From NCBI RefSeq assembly GCF_022808695.1, contig NZ_JAKZKW010000001.1, forward strand, positions 558,001 through 622,000: 64,000 nt of DNA, in the 5' to 3' direction. Made by a program: the position numbers and the translations under genes. The notes under the pieces are model-generated. The model ran no database searches, was not told the DNA's origin, and worked only from the letters and a program-made list of their open reading frames with translations. Positions 28,946 to 38,723 of this stretch are shown in pieces. Source of the DNA: Fundidesulfovibrio soli (GTDB taxonomy: Bacteria; Desulfobacterota; Desulfovibrionia; Desulfovibrionales; Desulfovibrionaceae). The first letter of the stretch is position 1. Each line of letters begins with the position of its first letter.

Positions 28946-30082
28946 ATGCGCTATCTCAGCTGGCTTTTTTCCGTATTCCTCCACCTCACGGTGGTGTTGG
29001 GGAGCATCCTGCTCACCAACCTGGAGATGCGCACCATCCGCCTGGACGTTCCCGTCTACGAGGTGGAGCTGCTCGACCTCCGCACGCCCGGCCCCGCCCT
29101 GAAGCCCGACGCCGCTCCCGGCTGGGAAGGCCAGGGACAGCCCGGTCAACCCAACACTCCAGAACCTCCCGGCCCCAAGGCCGACGTGCCCCCCGGCCCG
29201 CAGGAGGCCAAGCCCGTTCCCGAGCCGCCCAAGCCCGACCAGGCCGAGGTGAAGGCCCATGAGGAAGCCGCCAAGAAGGCGGCCGAGGACGCCGCCAAAA
29301 AGGCCGCGGCGGAAGAGGCCGCGAAAAAAGCCGCCGCCGAGAAGGCAGCGGCTGAAAAGGCGGCCGCCGAGAAGGCCGAGGCCGCGCGTATCGCGGCTGA
29401 AAACGCCAAGCGGGAGAAAGAGGCCGCCGAGAAGGCCGCCAAGGAGAAGGCTGCCAAGGAAGCCGCTGACAAGGCCGCCAAGGAGAAGGCCGCCAAGGAA
29501 GCCGCCGACAAGGCCGCCAAGGAAAAGGCCGACAAGGAAGCCGCCGAGAAAGCCGCCAAGGACAAGGCTGCCAAGGAGGCCGCCGACAAGGCCGCCAAGG
29601 AGAAAGCCGCCAAGGAGGCTGCCGACAAGGCCGCCAAGGAACGTCAGGACGTGCTCAACCAGGCCCTCAAGGACGCCAAGTCCAAGACCGGAGGGACCGG
29701 CGCCTCCAACGCCAATACCGTGGCCTCGGAACTGGCCAAGCTGCGCCAGCAGGCCGGACAGGGCGGCGGTGGCGGAGGCGGCGGTGGTGGCGGCGGTGGC
29801 GCGGGCGCCACGCTGCAGGTCTATGCCGCCATCGTGGAGAAGCTCGTCAAACAGAACTGGCGCTTCCCGCAGTTCGCCAACCTGAAGCTCGTCTGTCAGG
29901 TGGAATTGCAGATCGCCAGGGATGGACGAATCCAGAATATGAGAATAGTTCAGTCATCGGGTCGCGCGGATTTCGACAACTCGGCGCTGCGGGCCGTGCA
30001 GGAGACGGAAAACCTGCCCGCTCCGCCCTCGCCGACGTTGAATCTGCTCACGCTCAATTTCAACTCCCAGGAACAGCGTTAA
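28946..30082 (+). CDS. tolA: TolA-like energy transducer
   Basis: 378 residues: N-terminal transmembrane helix (about 5-24), a proline-rich stretch (~46-100), a long Ala/Lys/Glu helix with five 13-residue repeats (163-227), a 13-glycine hinge (273-285), and a C-terminal TonB-type domain (from about 290) that would contact TolB/Pal. It spans the periplasm between the TolQR motor and the outer membrane. The repeats are also repeated at DNA level (29432-29626). The TonB/TolA C-terminal domain is small but complete. Confidence 0.9.
   Translation: MRYLSWLFSVFLHLTVVLGSILLTNLEMRTIRLDVPVYEVELLDLRTPGPALKPDAAPGWEGQGQPGQPNTPEPPGPKADVPPGPQEAKPVPEPPKPDQAEVKAHEEAAKKAAEDAAKKAAAEEAAKKAAAEKAAAEKAAAEKAEAARIAAENAKREKEAAEKAAKEKAAKEAADKAAKEKAAKEAADKAAKEKADKEAAEKAAKDKAAKEAADKAAKEKAAKEAADKAAKERQDVLNQALKDAKSKTGGTGASNANTVASELAKLRQQAGQGGGGGGGGGGGGGAGATLQVYAAIVEKLVKQNWRFPQFANLKLVCQVELQIARDGRIQNMRIVQSSGRADFDNSALRAVQETENLPAPPSPTLNLLTLNFNSQEQR
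29432..29626 (+). repeat. five 39-bp tandem repeats inside tolA
   Basis: Five successive units encode [13 protein letters not shown] or one- to two-residue variants (residues 163-227), followed by a partial sixth. Unit size is 39 bp, so copy-number change would keep the frame and alter helix length. Confidence 0.85.
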
Positions 30083-30085
30083 GTC

Positions 30086-31408
30086 ATGACAGCTCCACGC
30101 AGCATCATCAAACTGCTGGCCACGGCATGTGCGGCGCTCTGCCTCTGCTCTGCCGCCTTCGCTCAGGACAATCTCTCCGTGGAGATCCACGGCCCCGGGC
30201 AGGCCCGCATGAACGTGGTTCAGGCGCAGCCCTTCGGGGACCCGAACCTCCCCAGCGACGCCCAGTACCTCAACGAACTCATCCGCAAGAACCTCTCGTT
30301 CATGCCCTTCCTCAAGGTCATGAGCGACACCGACATCCTCGGCGGGGCGCGCCTCTCCGGGCCCAAGGCCGACCAGATCGATTTCAAGCCCTTCTCCCTG
30401 GCCAAGGTGGACCTCATGATCACCTCGGTCTGGAAGCCGGGCAAGGGCATGGGCGACGTGGAACTGCGCGCCTTCGAGGTGTTCTCCCAGAAGCTCCTGC
30501 TGGGCAAGGTCTACTCCGGCGTCACCCGCGACCAGCTGCCCGAGGTGGCCGACCGTTTCTGCATGGAGCTCATGGCCCTGCTCACCGGCCAGGGCACCAT
30601 CTTCAAGGCCAAGCTGGCCTTCGTGCGCCCCTCCGGCAAAGGCAAGGACATCTGGATGGTCGGGGCCATGGGCCGCGACCTGGCCCAGGTGACCCGCTAC
30701 GGCGACCTGGGCATGGCCATCTCCCCGGCCTGGTCTTGGGACGGCTCGCGCATCTGCTTCACGCTGATCGGCTCCACCTCGCACTACCTGGGCGTCTGGG
30801 GCGGCGGAAAGGCCAACGTCTACACGCTGCCCAGCTCCACGGTCATCAGCCCGCATTTCACCCCCGGCGGGGGCATCGCCGTGGCCCTGAACATCCGCGG
30901 CAACACCGACATCTTCAGCCTGGACGGTTCCTACAAGAACACGGCGGGCACCCTGGTGGCCGACTCCTCCATCGACGTCTCCCCCACCTTCGACCAGTCC
31001 GGCAACCTGATGGCCTTCGTCTCCGACCGGCTGGGCAACCCCAACGTCTTCATCAAGGACCTGGGATCGGGCTCCGTTCGCCGCGCCTCCAAGAGCGGGT
31101 ACAACACCAACCCCTCCATGAGCCCGGACGGCAAGTTCGTCACCTACTCCAAACAGGGCGGCGGCGGCCATCGCATCTACGTGTATGAGCTGGCCACCGA
31201 TTCGGAAAAGCAGGTGAGCTTCGGCCCCGGCTCTGACGAGAACCCCAGCTTCGCGCCGGACAGCTACTTCATCGCTTTCTCCTCCAGCAGGGCGGGCGGA
31301 CGCAAACTGTACCTGACCACCCGCAACGGAGACGGCGCAGTGCAGATTCCCACCGGCGAAGGCGAAGCTTTGATGCCCGCTTTCAGCCCTGTCGTCGGCA
31401 AGGAATGA
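30086..31408 (+). CDS. tolB: TolB periplasmic beta-propeller protein
   Basis: 440 residues with a signal peptide (hydrophobic core up to AFAQ at ~27). An N-terminal alpha/beta domain is followed by a six-bladed propeller with repeated WSWDGSRI, TPGGGIAV, FDQSGNLMAFVSDR, SPDGKFV and APDSYFIAFSS motifs. It binds Pal and TolA at the outer membrane. It starts 3 nt after tolA. Confidence 0.95.
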   Translation: MTAPRSIIKLLATACAALCLCSAAFAQDNLSVEIHGPGQARMNVVQAQPFGDPNLPSDAQYLNELIRKNLSFMPFLKVMSDTDILGGARLSGPKADQIDFKPFSLAKVDLMITSVWKPGKGMGDVELRAFEVFSQKLLLGKVYSGVTRDQLPEVADRFCMELMALLTGQGTIFKAKLAFVRPSGKGKDIWMVGAMGRDLAQVTRYGDLGMAISPAWSWDGSRICFTLIGSTSHYLGVWGGGKANVYTLPSSTVISPHFTPGGGIAVALNIRGNTDIFSLDGSYKNTAGTLVADSSIDVSPTFDQSGNLMAFVSDRLGNPNVFIKDLGSGSVRRASKSGYNTNPSMSPDGKFVTYSKQGGGGHRIYVYELATDSEKQVSFGPGSDENPSFAPDSYFIAFSSSRAGGRKLYLTTRNGDGAVQIPTGEGEALMPAFSPVVGKE

Positions 31409-31585
31409 TACAGGCGAGGATTTCCATTGTGAAAGGCTGCGGCGTAACCTTGGTTTCGCCCCCCGGCGGACTTGCCTTTTTCATCTAAGAGAGTATGAGT
31501 TTCGCCCGTTGGCGGAACAATTTTCCGTACAACGTAACGCGGTAATGGGTGGCCGCGTCATCTACCGCAAGAGGAGGATCAACTC

Positions 31586-32092
31586 ATGAAGAACAGACTG
31601 TTATTGGCTATTTTGGCTCTTATGTGCGTCTCTCTGCTGAGCTTTGGCTGCGCCAGCAAGAAGGTCGCCGGCCCCGACAAGGATTCCTGGGAAGAGCAGG
31701 AGCGCGAGCGCCTGGCCAAGGAGCGCGAACTGCGCGAGAAGCTGGCCAGGGTCGCTGGCGAGCTTGGCTCCATGATCTACTTTGATCTGGACCGCTACGA
31801 CCTCAAGCCCGAATCCCGCCAGATCCTGACCCGCAAGGCCGAGATCCTGAAGCAGTACCCCGAGATCAAGCTGGTCGTCGAAGGCCACTGCGACGAGCGT
31901 GGCACCGCCGAGTACAACCTCGCCCTGGGCGAGCGCCGCGCCCGCGCCGCGGCCGACTACCTGGCCAACCTGGGTGTCGCCGCCTCCCGTCTCTCCATCG
32001 TGAGCTACGGCAAGGAGCGCCCCCTCGACCCCGGTCACAACGAGGCTGCCTGGTCCAAGAACCGTCGTGACGAGTTCAAGCCCAGCTACTAG
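31586..32092 (+). CDS. pal: Pal peptidoglycan-associated lipoprotein
   Basis: 168 residues: lipoprotein signal with lipobox LSFGC (Cys22), a charged helical linker, and an OmpA-like peptidoglycan-binding domain (FDLDRYDLKPESR, VEGHCDERGTAEYN, LGERRARAAADYL). It anchors the outer membrane to the wall with TolAB. A strong AGAGGAGGA lies 9 nt before the ATG. A 177-nt gap after tolB holds a weak promoter pair (TTGCCT at 31472, TATGAG at 31494), so pal may have extra transcription. A terminator follows. Confidence 0.95.
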   Translation: MKNRLLLAILALMCVSLLSFGCASKKVAGPDKDSWEEQERERLAKERELREKLARVAGELGSMIYFDLDRYDLKPESRQILTRKAEILKQYPEIKLVVEGHCDERGTAEYNLALGERRARAAADYLANLGVAASRLSIVSYGKERPLDPGHNEAAWSKNRRDEFKPSY

Positions 32093-32113
32093 ACCGCACG
32101 AGCATCCGCTGAC

Positions 32114-32146
32114 AAAAAGGCCGCAGGAAACCCTGCGGCCTTTTTT
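32114..32146 (+). terminator. rho-independent terminator after pal
   Basis: AAAAAGGCCGCAGG pairs with CCTGCGGCCTTTTTT around GAAAC; the T run extends to 32146. Confidence 0.92.
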
Positions 32147-32262
32147 CTTTGACCACGTGCGCCTCGCTGCCACCGCGTCAGAAACGCGGCAGACATGCAA
32201 CGCGTGCCGATACCGCAGGCACCGACAATTCCCGGGCCCGGCCCGGCCAGGAGAATGAATTG

Positions 32263-33231
32263 ATGATCTCAGACCACATAGCCAGCGCCCTGGAGCCCGA
32301 TGCCCTGGCGCACCTGAAGGCCCGCTTCGCCGCGCAGCTGCCCCCGGTCTACGCCGTGCCCGTCGAGGCGGCCCGGAAGGGTATGGAGGCCGCCCAGGCC
32401 CTGCCCCCGGGAGCGGCCCCCGCAGCGGAAGTGCGTGAAATCGAGGCCGCCTGCGGCCACTCCGGCGAGCTGCGCCTGCGTCTGCTCAAGCCCGTGGGTG
32501 CGCCGGAAACGCTGCCGGTGCTCGTCTACTTCCACGGCGGAGGTTGGGTGCTGGGCAGCCCCGACAGCCACGACAGGCTCGCCCGCGACCTGATGGGGGC
32601 GAGCGGCGCGGCGGTGCTGATGGTGCGCTACTCGCGCTCCCCCGAAGCCCGCTACCCCGTGGCCATGGAGGAAGGCTTCGCCGCCTTGTGCTGGCTTGCG
32701 GAGAACGCCCCGGTCCTGGGGCTCGACCCCGCCCGCGTGGCAGTGGGCGGCGACAGCGCCGGGGCCAACCTGGCCACCGCCGTATGCATGCTTTGCAAGG
32801 AACGCGGCGGCCCGGCCATCGCCCACCAGACGCTGCTCTACCCCGTCACCGACGCCACCTGCTCCCAGCCCAGCTACGAGCACTTCGCCACCGGGCTCAA
32901 CCTGACCCGGCAGGACATGCTCTGGTACTGGGACCAGTACGCCCCGGAACCCGGCCAGCGGGCGCAGCCCACGGCCTCAGTGCTCCAGGCCCCGCCCGAG
33001 GCGCTTGCGGGCCTGCCCCCGGCCCTGGTGATCACCGCCGAGTTCGACGTTCTGCGTGACGAAGGGGAGCTCTACGCCCGCCGCCTGGCCAACGCGGGCG
33101 TGCCCGTGTGCGCGGTGCGCATGCTGGGCACCGTCCACGGATTCGCGGCCAACAACGCCCTGGCCCGCTCCCAGGCCACCGTGGCGGCGCTGGCCCTGGC
33201 CGGGGACGCCATTCGCAGGGCCTTGGCTTAG
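32263..33231 (+). CDS. alpha/beta hydrolase, hormone-sensitive-lipase-like esterase
   Basis: 322 residues. The oxyanion-hole motif HGGGW, nucleophile elbow GDSAG, acid residue in EFDVLRDEG and His in TVHGF form the complete catalytic set of the bacterial HSL (family IV) esterases, which cleave short acyl esters. No signal peptide, so cytoplasmic. CAGGAGAA precedes the ATG at 32263; an upstream in-frame start at 32149 lies in the pal terminator region. Monocistronic; substrate unknown. Confidence 0.88.
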   Translation: MISDHIASALEPDALAHLKARFAAQLPPVYAVPVEAARKGMEAAQALPPGAAPAAEVREIEAACGHSGELRLRLLKPVGAPETLPVLVYFHGGGWVLGSPDSHDRLARDLMGASGAAVLMVRYSRSPEARYPVAMEEGFAALCWLAENAPVLGLDPARVAVGGDSAGANLATAVCMLCKERGGPAIAHQTLLYPVTDATCSQPSYEHFATGLNLTRQDMLWYWDQYAPEPGQRAQPTASVLQAPPEALAGLPPALVITAEFDVLRDEGELYARRLANAGVPVCAVRMLGTVHGFAANNALARSQATVAALALAGDAIRRALA

Positions 33232-33270
33232 CCCGCGGCATCCTGACCCGACACGTTGGGCCAGAACGAA

Positions 33271-33305
33271 AACGGGCCGTGGAGCATGCTGCTCCACGGC
33301 CCGTT
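33271..33305. terminator. bidirectional hairpin terminator
   Basis: AACGGGCCGTGGAGCA and TGCTCCACGGCCCGTT form a perfect 16-bp stem with a 3-nt loop between converging genes (esterase ends 33231, DUF47 gene ends 33336). Confidence 0.8.
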
Positions 33306-33335
33306 CCATATTCCCGGCCTGCCCCTTTCCGGGCT

Positions 33336-34007
33336 TTATCGCGCGATCATGGCCCGCAGCACGTCCGCAGAACCCTCGGCATTATGGCTCATGGCGTGCA
33401 TGTGCTCAGCGAACTTGAGGAACTGGTAGACGTCGCGGAAGTCGCAGTCCGCATCGTATGCCTCGCGAATGAGCTTGCGCCAGGCCTTGGAGGCCTTGTG
33501 GTGCTGCAGGCGGATGTTGTGGAAGGTCTCCTTGACGGCCGAGCGGTCGTCAACCTTGCCGTACACCAGGTCGATGGTGGCCTCTATGGCGGGCTTGAGC
33601 AGCTCCACCGAATGACAGGACTCCTTGGTGGCGGCCTTGGCCGAGAGCAGCAGCTCGCAGGGCAGGCACATGGGGCGCATGCCCAGCCAGTTCAGGGCGT
33701 GCTGGGCCTCGTCCAGGATGTTGTCCTGGCTGCGGGTGTAGTTGAGGAACAGCGTCTTATCCACCTCCAGGAACATGGCCCTGGGCAGGTGGTTCCTGAT
33801 CCGGCGCTTGATCTTGTCCGCCTGCCCCTCCAGGGTGTCGATCTGGGAGGAAAGGGTCTGGAAGGCCAGGCTGAAGCCTGTCTTAGAATATTCGCTCATG
33901 GCGGCCAGCACCACCACCACGCCCTTGGACACGGGCTCGTAGTGTTCGTAGAGCCCTTCCAGGCTCTTGCGGCCGGTGATCTTCACCAGCAGGCGGGAGA
34001 GTAACAT
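33336..34007 (-). CDS. DUF47 / PhoU-like protein
   Basis: 223 residues, all helical, similar to the TIGR00153/DUF47 PhoU-like family (SLAFQTLSSQIDTLEGQADKIKRRIRNHL early, DDRSAVKETFHNIRLQHHKASKAWR late). Members often sit beside phosphate transporters and bind metals. No transporter is adjacent here. AGGAG lies before the ATG at 34007. It is transcribed divergently from a histidine kinase. Confidence 0.85.
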   Translation of the reverse strand: MLLSRLLVKITGRKSLEGLYEHYEPVSKGVVVVLAAMSEYSKTGFSLAFQTLSSQIDTLEGQADKIKRRIRNHLPRAMFLEVDKTLFLNYTRSQDNILDEAQHALNWLGMRPMCLPCELLLSAKAATKESCHSVELLKPAIEATIDLVYGKVDDRSAVKETFHNIRLQHHKASKAWRKLIREAYDADCDFRDVYQFLKFAEHMHAMSHNAEGSADVLRAMIAR

Positions 34008-34184
34008 GTCGGCTCCTGTTTCCACGCGCCGGATGCGCGAGGTGGACCACGCGGTCCGCTTTGTCACACGCTTGTGAAACCTGTAACAGCAACTTGCCAA
34101 ACGTTACAAGAGGATATAGGAGCCATTCATACCCCACCAGAGGGTGATGCGCGCCTCAAGCCCGCCCCGCCCCACGTGAGCCCC

Positions 34185-35699
34185 ATGCGAGAAGCACTCG
34201 ACGCTCTTTACGGAAGCCTGCCTTTGGCAGTCGTGCTGGCCGACGACGACTACCGGGTTTTCTACGCCAATCCCGCCTTCTTCACACTGACGGAATGCAC
34301 CCAGGACGACCTGCGGCTCATGGAATTCCGCGACGTGCTGAGCATGTACTGCCTCGGCCTGTGCGGAGACATCTCCGAACTGCTGGAGTCCTCAGGCGGC
34401 TGGCGCGACATCGAGAAGCCCGTGGCCATGAGCGACGGAGGCCTGGCCTGGGTCCGCGTCCGCACGGACCTGACCCCGCTGCCGTCCGGCGGCGTGGCCC
34501 ACCGCCTGATGGTGGACAATATCACCCGCTACAAGGTGGCCATCGAAGGCCTGGTCAACCGCAAGAACCTCTATCAGTCCATCGTGGAGACCAGGCCGGA
34601 CCTTATCTGCTGCTTCCTGCCCGACTGGAGCCTCACCTACGCCAACACAGCCGCGAGCCGCTACTTCGACATGGACCGCGAGTCCATCCTGGGCCAGCAT
34701 TTCCTGCTGCTGCTCCCTTCGGAGGTGCGCGAACTCTTCGGCCAGGCCGTGGACACCATCACCGCTGACAACCCCATCGCCGAACTGGAGCTGCGGGTGG
34801 ACGGCGACGAGGAAGGCCGTCCGCTCTGGCAGCGCTGGATCATCCAGGGCTTCTTCTACAGGACCGGCCACATCAAGGACTTCCAGGCAACCGGCCTGGA
34901 CATCACGGACCAGAAAGTCACCGAGTCGCAGTTCATGCACGCGGACAGGCTGGTCTCCCTGGGCACGCTCGTCTCCGAGGTGGCGCACGAGATCAGCAAC
35001 CCCAACAACTTCATCATGCTCAACGCCCCCCTGGTGCTGGACCTCTGGAACGCGGTGAGCCCCCGGCTGCGCGAGCTGGCCGACAAGGAGCCCGGCGCGG
35101 CCCTGGGCGGCATCCCCGTGGAGGACGTGACCGCCCACGTGCCCCAGCTGCTCGGCGGCATCATCGAGGGTTCGCGACGCATCCGCGACTTCGTGCGCGA
35201 GCTCAAGAACTTCGCCCGCCAGGATATTGAGAGCGGCTTCGAGATGCTCTCCGTCAACGACGTGGTCCAGACCGCCGTGCTGCTCATGAGCAAGACCATC
35301 GGCATGCACACCAGCCGCTTCTCGGTGCGCTACGGCGCGGGCCTGCCCCCGGTGCGCGGCCGCAGGCACCGCCTGGAGCAGATCGTGGTGAACCTGGTGC
35401 AGAACGCCTGCCATGCCCTGCGCTCCCCGGAGCAGGGCATCGAGATCGCGACCACCCACGACGAGGAGTCCGGCAGCGTGCGCATCAGCGTGATCGACCA
35501 GGGCGTGGGCATCCCCCCGCAGGACATCCCCCGCGTCACCGACCCCTACTACTCCACCAAGCGCGAGCAGGGCGGCACGGGCCTGGGCCTCTCCATCAGC
35601 CTCTCCATCGCCCGCGAGCACGGCGGCAGGCTGATCATCGAATCCGAACCCGGCGAGGGGACCACCGCCACCATTGCCCTCCCCGCCGCCATGCAGTAA
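34185..35699 (+). CDS. PAS-domain sensor histidine kinase
   Basis: About 504 residues: two PAS domains (~1-115 and ~125-250), then a histidine kinase core with H-box VSEVAHEISNPNN, N-box NLVQNACHAL, G1 DQGVGIP and G2 GGTGLGLS. No transmembrane segment, so a cytoplasmic sensor. The start is uncertain: a GTG at 34074 or an ATT codon near 34125 would lengthen it, and no site has a clean Shine-Dalgarno. The partner regulator begins 10 nt after the stop. Confidence 0.88.
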   Translation: MREALDALYGSLPLAVVLADDDYRVFYANPAFFTLTECTQDDLRLMEFRDVLSMYCLGLCGDISELLESSGGWRDIEKPVAMSDGGLAWVRVRTDLTPLPSGGVAHRLMVDNITRYKVAIEGLVNRKNLYQSIVETRPDLICCFLPDWSLTYANTAASRYFDMDRESILGQHFLLLLPSEVRELFGQAVDTITADNPIAELELRVDGDEEGRPLWQRWIIQGFFYRTGHIKDFQATGLDITDQKVTESQFMHADRLVSLGTLVSEVAHEISNPNNFIMLNAPLVLDLWNAVSPRLRELADKEPGAALGGIPVEDVTAHVPQLLGGIIEGSRRIRDFVRELKNFARQDIESGFEMLSVNDVVQTAVLLMSKTIGMHTSRFSVRYGAGLPPVRGRRHRLEQIVVNLVQNACHALRSPEQGIEIATTHDEESGSVRISVIDQGVGIPPQDIPRVTDPYYSTKREQGGTGLGLSISLSIAREHGGRLIIESEPGEGTTATIALPAAMQ

Positions 35700-35709
35700 T
35701 CGCCAGGCC

Positions 35710-37119
35710 ATGAGCGCCGCCCCCATCCCCAGGCACCCCATCCTGCTCGTGGACGACGAGGAGCAGGCCCTGCAGAGCTACGACCTCAACCTGCGCTACT
35801 CCGGGCTGACCAATACCATCCGCTGCTCGGACCCGCGCGAGGTCAAGAACATCCTGCGCGGCCAGACCGTCTCGCTCATCATGCTGGACCTGTGCATGCC
35901 GCACCTCAAGGGCGAGGAGCTGCTGGCCTTCATCAAGGACGAATTCCCCGAGATCCCGGTGATCATCGTCACGGGCTACAACGAGGTGGAGACCGCCGTG
36001 CGCTGCATGCGCGCCGGGTCCGTGGACTACCTGGTCAAGCCGGTGGACCGCGCGCACCTGCTCTCGGCCGTGCGGCACGCCCTGGAGCAGCGCCAGGATG
36101 CCGCCCCGCCGGTCCGCCTGGAGGCCGCGCCCGGGCAGGAAAAACCCTCCCCCACGGCGCGCATCGTCACGGAGAACCCACGCATGAAGGCCGTGGTGGC
36201 CTATGTCGAGGCCGTGGCCCCCTCCAGCGAGCCCGTGCTCATCGCGGGTGAGACGGGCGTCGGCAAGGAGCTGGTGGCCCGCGCCATACACGACGCCAGC
36301 GGCCTCTCCGGCAAGTTCGTGGGCGTCAACGTGGCGGGCCTGGACGACGCCATGTTCTCGGACACCCTGTTCGGCCACAAGAAAGGGGCCTTCACCGGGG
36401 CCTCCATCGGCCGCAGGGGGCTCATAGAGGAAGCCGCCGGGGGCAGCCTGTTCCTGGACGAGATCGGCGACCTGGGCAAGGCCTCGCAGCTCAAGCTGCT
36501 GCGCCTGATCCAGGAGCGCGAGTACTACCAACTGGGCTCCGACACCACCAAGCCCCTGGAGGCCCGGCTGATCGTGGCCTCCAACCAGCCGCTCGAAGCG
36601 CTCATCGAGCGCGACCTGTTCCGCAGCGACCTCTTCTTCCGGCTGCGCACGCACTACGTGGCCATCCCACCGCTGCGCGAGCGCATGGACGACTTGCCGC
36701 TGCTGGCCAGGCACTTCCTGGTCAAGGCGGCGGAGCGGCTGGGCAAGCCCGTGCCCGCCACGCCGCCGGAGTTCCTGCCGCTGCTGGCCGGGCACGGCTT
36801 CCCGGGCAACATCCGGGAGTTGGAGGCCATGATCTTCAACGCCGTGGCTCTGTGCGAGGGGGACAGCCTGCCCATGGAGCCGCTGCGGGCATGGATAGGC
36901 TCCGTGCGCAAGGGCGCGGGGCCGGAGCTGTTCCCGCCGGTGCTGGAGGAAGGCGGGCCGCAGCCCGTGCCCACCCTGAAACAAGCCGAGGAGCGAATCA
37001 TCAAGGAGGCGCTGGAGCGCGCCGGGGGCAACCAGAGCGAGGCCGCGAAGATGCTTGGGATTACGCGGCAGGCGTTGAATAGGAGGTTGCTTACGAAGAA
37101 GAGGAAGGGGGAGGGATAA
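35710..37119 (+). CDS. NtrC-family sigma-54-dependent response regulator
   Basis: 469 residues. Receiver domain with acidic pair Asp15/16, phospho-acceptor Asp60 and Lys in VKPVDR; AAA+ domain with Walker A GETGVGKE, GAFTGA loop and Walker B LFLDEIGD; Fis-type HTH (NQSEAAKMLGITRQALNRRL). Cognate of the kinase just upstream. Targets are unknown; no sigma-54 promoter was seen within the pair. The ATG at 35710 is preferred over an upstream in-frame start inside the kinase gene. Confidence 0.93.
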   Translation: MSAAPIPRHPILLVDDEEQALQSYDLNLRYSGLTNTIRCSDPREVKNILRGQTVSLIMLDLCMPHLKGEELLAFIKDEFPEIPVIIVTGYNEVETAVRCMRAGSVDYLVKPVDRAHLLSAVRHALEQRQDAAPPVRLEAAPGQEKPSPTARIVTENPRMKAVVAYVEAVAPSSEPVLIAGETGVGKELVARAIHDASGLSGKFVGVNVAGLDDAMFSDTLFGHKKGAFTGASIGRRGLIEEAAGGSLFLDEIGDLGKASQLKLLRLIQEREYYQLGSDTTKPLEARLIVASNQPLEALIERDLFRSDLFFRLRTHYVAIPPLRERMDDLPLLARHFLVKAAERLGKPVPATPPEFLPLLAGHGFPGNIRELEAMIFNAVALCEGDSLPMEPLRAWIGSVRKGAGPELFPPVLEEGGPQPVPTLKQAEERIIKEALERAGGNQSEAAKMLGITRQALNRRLLTKKRKGEG

Positions 37120-37159
37120 GGACGATTTGGTGTGGAAACCTCCGACCCCAACGTTTTAT

Positions 37160-37188
37160 TCCGCTAATTAGACATGCTCCATAGCGGA
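37160..37188. repeat. inverted repeat at the edge of the AT-rich island
   Basis: TCCGCTA (37160-37166) and TAGCGGA (37182-37188) are a perfect 7-bp inverted repeat, 8 nt past the stop of the minus-strand gene. On the minus strand it is followed by AATAAAA, so it may act as a weak terminator. Confidence 0.4.
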
Positions 37189-37195
37189 CGTGGGC

Positions 37196-37774
37196 TCATC
37201 CGTTCTTGAAATAATACTGCTTGATAAGCTCTTCATCAAATATTGCATGCAAATTGCCCCTGAGCCCAACCGGGATTTTGGTTTCATCAGGTTCAAGCAT
37301 ATACCATATCGTCCTATCCTCAAACCAATACCTTACAAAATCCCTATTGATCTCACGCAGCACAACGACATCCTGCATAAGGCAGATTTTGTGTACAACA
37401 GTATACAATGCATAAGATAAATGCACCAACAAGTTTGATATTTCAAACGGCCAAAATAATTCCGAACCTGACTCTTCAATATCATATAGCCCACGGATAG
37501 TTCCATGCATTTTGTCAAAATCAACATATTCTCTGTGTGAAGTATCAATACGCTCTGGCCACCTCATCAACACAAAATCATACAAATCATCAAACAGAAG
37601 GCTTTCAGAAGCTTTGGCTAGCGCAGCAGATTCTAAATCTGAAAGATTCCACATGTTACACCCCGGCGTACCGCAAGACATTCCGTGCAAAATATTCTGA
37701 TTGTATACACACACATCACACTCATGCCAGTTAAACACACCTAAAGTTGTTAGTCGAGAGCTACCCCATGTCAT
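37196..37774 (-). CDS. hypothetical protein in AT-rich island
   Basis: 192 residues with codon use and base composition far more AT-rich than neighbouring genes. Cysteines near the N terminus (HECDVCVYN, SCGTPGC) could bind a metal. The rest is mixed with many aromatic residues (WPFEISNLLVHLSYALYTV, VRYWFEDRTIWYMLEP). No known domain is recognised. ATG 37774 is preferred over a TTG at 37777. Probably acquired by horizontal transfer. Confidence 0.6.
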   Translation of the reverse strand: MTWGSSRLTTLGVFNWHECDVCVYNQNILHGMSCGTPGCNMWNLSDLESAALAKASESLLFDDLYDFVLMRWPERIDTSHREYVDFDKMHGTIRGLYDIEESGSELFWPFEISNLLVHLSYALYTVVHKICLMQDVVVLREINRDFVRYWFEDRTIWYMLEPDETKIPVGLRGNLHAIFDEELIKQYYFKNG

Positions 37775-37937
37775 CAAGCCATACTGGCACTCCCGCTATT
37801 ACAAAGTACTACCCGGCCGCATACTTGGCATCGCTGCTAGGCATTATTCCATTCCCGCCTTCTTGATTCAACGACTGGCTGAAGACCACCAAGTTGAATG
37901 TTGAGGATTAAAAACAACGGGTCTGGACAATTCATGA

Positions 37938-38717
37938 CTAGCGCAGACGAATATTTTCAACTTCACCCTTGCAATCCACGGCGTCTTTTATTTCATGATA
38001 ATACAACACAACCGGGACATTAATTTTTCCTTTATTTGCAAATTTCTTAACCTTACCATAGACTTTGTCCATATATCGTTTATATTGATAGCCATTAAAT
38101 AAGCAAAATACCCCGGATGTCGTCTCCAGCGAGAGGAGATAGGTATCACGTTCGACTCTTGTAAGATTCGTGTTTATTATTGAAGGCTTGTCCGCATAAA
38201 TTACCATCATTGTTTTTTTGAACTTCGGAAAGTATTGTTCACCATTGAATGAAACACCAATTACTGTTTTTTTGTATATCCGCAACACAACTCTGCGACC
38301 TGAATATTGCTCCAGCTTGTCAGCGAGGACAGAACGTTGCTTATCTTCTATATCAACTGCTGAAGCAGAATGTGGCAGATAAAAAACTCCACCACTTGTA
38401 ATTATATACCCCTCTTCTGTTGCTGCGACAACTTCTTTAATTACAACTGAAACTTTACTCACACCCGCGCATAACGCAACGCCACAGCACAGCAGCATGG
38501 CAATAAGCGCAAATAAACAAATGAATACGATACGGTTGATCCGCCTTGAGAGTCTATTCAGTGAATTCTCTGTTTGAATAATCAACACATTGAATTGTAT
38601 AGTCAATTCAGTGACACGGGGCCACCCCCATCTCCTGAAGTAAAAGTATACATCAACAGAATAAACTCTGACGCAAACCAGGCTACCAGTAACCAGACAA
38701 GCTATGCACTTTTGCAA
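37938..38717 (-). CDS. hypothetical membrane-anchored protein in AT-rich island
   Basis: Up to 259 residues with AT-rich composition like its neighbour. A strong hydrophobic segment (IVFICLFALIAMLLCCGVALCAG, about residues 63-85) precedes a mostly beta extracytoplasmic part (VIKEVVAATEEGYIITSGG, VVLRIYKKTVIGV). The first codon of the frame is TTG and no ribosome site is evident, so the true start is probably further in, near residues 38-60. It ends in a charged tail. Family not recognised. Confidence 0.5.
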   Translation of the reverse strand: MQKCIACLVTGSLVCVRVYSVDVYFYFRRWGWPRVTELTIQFNVLIIQTENSLNRLSRRINRIVFICLFALIAMLLCCGVALCAGVSKVSVVIKEVVAATEEGYIITSGGVFYLPHSASAVDIEDKQRSVLADKLEQYSGRRVVLRIYKKTVIGVSFNGEQYFPKFKKTMMVIYADKPSIINTNLTRVERDTYLLSLETTSGVFCLFNGYQYKRYMDKVYGKVKKFANKGKINVPVVLYYHEIKDAVDCKGEVENIRLR

Positions 38718-38723
38718 AAGCTA

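Noticed and set aside
29432-29626. CRISPR-like direct repeats
   Set aside because: The repeats are adjacent without spacers and encode the TolA helix in frame.
37196-37774. Possible transposase or recombinase remnant in the AT-rich island
   Set aside because: No DDE/Tyr/Ser recombinase motifs and no terminal inverted or direct repeats were seen.
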